From: Anaerolineales bacterium
Lineage (GTDB): Bacteria; Chloroflexota; Anaerolineae; Anaerolineales; DRMV01
Direction: 5' to 3'
Length of the DNA stretch: 7,449 nt
NCBI GenBank assembly: GCA_026985785.1
Contig: JALSPT010000224.1
Span: 1 to 7,449 of the forward strand
Every line of letters starts with the position of its first letter. The first letter of the stretch is position 1. Below are positions 5,640 through 7,449 of the stretch, in pieces. The notes below the pieces were generated by a model. That model was not told where the DNA came from and ran no database searches. It saw only the letters and a list, made by a program, of their open reading frames with translations. The translations under genes were made by a program, and so were the position numbers.

Positions 5640-6722
5640 TCAGCCTTCGTCGTCTTGAGTGGGGGTGAGCCCCAGGCGCTGTGCTTGTTCATAAGTGATG
5701 GCGTCGGGATGGAGGGCGTGTTCCATGGGTTCCCTTTCGGCCAGTTGTTCCCAAAAAGCATCGGCGTCTTCGGGGAGAAGCCCCTGTTCGAGCAATGCCA
5801 GCAGCGGGTCGCTGTCGGCGGAGGCGTCATTCCCTCCGGTGGCATCCTCTGTTTGGGGATCCAGCGACGCCGAATCTACCTCTGGCTGGTGGTCTTTTGT
5901 CGGCTCCAGGATGCCTAATTGTTGCATGATGTGGCGTAAGCCTTGAATCGCTTGCCGAATCTGGTGAGCAACTTCGTCTTTGGAGCGGTCTCGGCAGGCG
6001 TGGTTGCAGATCACCAAAAGGGCGTATTGTGGGGCCATGGCTGTTAGATAGATGGCCATGTCCTCCCCACTAAGGTAAAAATGGGCGCTGGGTGGGGAAA
6101 AACGGAGGTGGCGGGCGACGTTGAGCCCTGCACTGTAGAGGGACATCAGAGCGGGGCGGCTTTCCTGGCCAATGAGCGCGTCAACGGAGCCCGCCTGTAG
6201 CACGACTTTGCCCACCTCGTTGAGCAGAGCAACGGCCTGGGCCTCCAGGGTCTCCCGCAGATTGGCCAAAATGTCGCTCATCCGCCCCACGGCTTGTTCT
6301 TCTTCCACTGCCGTCAGACGGGCAGGCGTTTCGCCGAGGATGCTTTTTACCAGCCCCAGTTTGCGCTCGATGGTATCCAGCAGGTCGGCCAGTTCCAGCG
6401 GTTTGCGAAACCACGCCTCCGCGCCGATTTCCTCAGCCGCTCGACGGACTTCCTGCTCTTCCTGACCGGAGATGAGGAAGATTTTGACGCCGGGCTGACG
6501 TTCCCGCAGTCGTCTTGCGGTTTCCTTTCCATCGATGCCGGGAAGACGCAGATCGATGATAGCGACGTCGATCTTGTGGCGATGGAGTTCCAGCAAGGCT
6601 TCTTCGCCGGAGGGGACATCCCAGGCAACAAATTCTTTACCCAGGGCGGCGATCCCTGTGCGCAACACACGCGCCAGTTCGCGGTGATCTTCGATGATGA
6701 GGACGTGATATTTGGTGCTCAT
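5640..6722 (-). CDS. response regulator with roadblock-like domain and acidic tail
   Basis: A 360-residue protein. Residues 4-122 form a receiver domain with acidic pocket Glu11/Asp12, phospho-acceptor Asp57 in IIDLRLPGIDG, Ser85 and Lys107 in RKPLE, so it should be phosphorylated by a histidine kinase. No kinase gene is in the window. Residues about 147-275 hold a strand-helix pattern (AVALLNEVGKVVLQAG; ALMSLYSAGLNVARHL; LYLT-type strands) that I read as a Roadblock/LC7-type domain, though a GAF-like fold is possible. Residues 277-360 form a tail rich in Asp and Glu with helical parts (LLALLEQGLL; ADAFWEQLAE). There is no DNA-binding output domain, so output is probably by protein contact. 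The ATG at 6722 overlaps the stop of the preceding HTH gene as ATGA and lacks a strong ribosome-binding site, which indicates translational coupling. A frame open to 6833 is a shadow over that gene. Confidence 0.88.
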   Translation of the reverse strand: MSTKYHVLIIEDHRELARVLRTGIAALGKEFVAWDVPSGEEALLELHRHKIDVAIIDLRLPGIDGKETARRLRERQPGVKIFLISGQEEQEVRRAAEEIGAEAWFRKPLELADLLDTIERKLGLVKSILGETPARLTAVEEEQAVGRMSDILANLRETLEAQAVALLNEVGKVVLQAGSVDALIGQESRPALMSLYSAGLNVARHLRFSPPSAHFYLSGEDMAIYLTAMAPQYALLVICNHACRDRSKDEVAHQIRQAIQGLRHIMQQLGILEPTKDHQPEVDSASLDPQTEDATGGNDASADSDPLLALLEQGLLPEDADAFWEQLAEREPMEHALHPDAITYEQAQRLGLTPTQDDEG

Positions 6723-7372
6723 GGCTGGGGCTGGGAGAGCGCGTTCGTTTTGCTGTAGATGTCGAACGTTTGGAACATTCCGCGGGCAACGCCCTGAAGA
6801 AAAGCATTGATCTTCCTCAGGAGGGCGATCCACATGGGCGAGGCCTGAACCTGGGGTTTGGCCGCAATTTCCAGAACAGCATCGACCATCGCTTGGGCAA
6901 AGAACATGAACGACCGCAGGGCTTCACACTCCGTCAGTCCGATTTGGCGAGCCCGGCTGGCATACTCGTACCCCAGGCTTGTGGCCTCTACGGCGTTGCT
7001 TTCCCCATCATTCACCAAATAAGCCCATAGGTGTTGGACCATCTGGTGGCCTGCTTCTCGGAAATGGCGCCGGTGCTCCTCACCAATTTTTTGATACCAT
7101 TCCTCCTTCTGAAAGTCGCCGTGCTCGGCGCGTGCCCGCACTTGCCGCAGGATGGCCTGGATGAGCTCTTGGGGGATGTCGGTGGTCAGCGATTCGTCGC
7201 GTGAGAGCATCCAGATTTCCAGTTCGCTGCGGCGGAAGCGGCGATGGCCGCCGTTGGTGCGGTGTACGGGGATTTTGCCCTGGTTGGCCCAAATGCGCAC
7301 CGTGGAGGGGTGTACGCCGAGCATTTGGGCTACCTCGCTGAGGGTCAGCCATTCTTTGTGTTCCCATGTCAT
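6719..7372 (-). CDS. MerR/excisionase-type HTH protein with helical C-terminal domain
   Basis: A 217-residue protein with an N-terminal winged HTH of the MerR/excisionase type: LTLSEVAQMLGVHPSTVRIWA at 9-29, then GKIPVHRTNGGHRRFRRSELEIW at 32-54, where NGGHRRF is the wing signature. Residues about 70-205 are all helical, with LGYEYASRARQIGLTECEALRSFMFFAQAMVDAV. This pattern recalls the N-terminal sensory domain of RsbR-like and PucR-like regulators. It should bind DNA and respond to a signal or partner through the helical part. It is coupled by ATGA to the response regulator, which lacks a DNA-binding domain, so the two may form a pair. The ATG at 7372 has AAGGAGG 11 bases upstream, slightly long, but no other in-frame start fits. 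Confidence 0.88.
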   Translation of the reverse strand: MTWEHKEWLTLSEVAQMLGVHPSTVRIWANQGKIPVHRTNGGHRRFRRSELEIWMLSRDESLTTDIPQELIQAILRQVRARAEHGDFQKEEWYQKIGEEHRRHFREAGHQMVQHLWAYLVNDGESNAVEATSLGYEYASRARQIGLTECEALRSFMFFAQAMVDAVLEIAAKPQVQASPMWIALLRKINAFLQGVARGMFQTFDIYSKTNALSQPQP

Positions 7373-7414
7373 GGGTGTCTTTTCCTCCTTGGCAGGGCGT
7401 CGAAAGATAGCATA

Positions 7415-7442
7415 AGGATACCAAAAAAATGTAGTTTTTCAA
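7415..7442 (-). promoter_or_regulatory. candidate promoter of the HTH-response regulator unit
   Basis: The minus strand has TTGAAA (7442-7437), a 16-base AT-rich spacer with seven T, and TATCCT (7420-7415) preceded by TGG, the TGn extension. The start point would be near 7408, about 36 bases before the ATG. The -10 box is only a 4/6 match. The window ends just upstream, so further control sites may be missing. Confidence 0.45.
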
Positions 7443-7449
7443 AGGTTTT

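Noticed and set aside
5321..5845. Minus-strand open frame bridging the 204-bp gap
   Set aside because: It overlaps the ends of two well supported genes in another frame, and its translation reads as low-information sequence. The gap itself therefore has no supported gene.

Overview
The window is about 60% GC with densely packed bacterial genes. Gene content and domain combinations (an AMACR-like CaiB protein, excisionase-type HTH proteins beside response regulators, a free-standing cNMP domain, a NYN nuclease-like protein) remind me of Chloroflexota, perhaps Anaerolineae. That is an impression from protein style; no marker gene proves it. I see no insertion sequence, phage gene, integrase or CRISPR array.

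Left part (1-1502, minus strand): a tRNA-Asp(GTC) at the edge has a strong candidate promoter. Immediately upstream is an enoyl-CoA hydratase gene (177-953) with a GC-rich terminator-like hairpin at its end. Upstream of that is a 155-residue protein of unknown function with a very acidic tail (1035-1502). A clean hairpin-plus-T-tract terminator lies between these two genes.

Middle (1503-2907): a 220-bp divergent control region carries extended -10 motifs for both directions and a perfect 8+3+8 inverted repeat beside the minus-strand promoter. Rightward runs a family III CoA-transferase/racemase (CaiB/BaiF) gene. With the hydratase it suggests breakdown or interconversion of acyl-CoA thioesters, but the substrate cannot be read from sequence.

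Right part (2918-7372, minus strand): six genes in transcription order encode a MerR/excisionase-type HTH protein; a response regulator with a roadblock-like middle domain, overlapping the former by ATGA; then, after a 204-bp hairpin-rich gap, a free-standing cyclic-nucleotide-binding-like protein; a 79-residue unknown protein; a HAD phosphatase; and a NYN/PIN-like ribonuclease-type protein with a two-part C-terminus. The last four are spaced by 14-39 bp and look like one operon. The first two are translationally coupled. Together they look like a signalling and RNA-processing cluster. A joint function is inferred from position only.

The least conventional points are this cluster, the substituted key residues in the cNMP-like and NYN proteins, the hairpins in the 5436-5639 gap, the ribosome-binding site of the HAD gene that can be paired away, and the operator-like repeat at 1530-1548.
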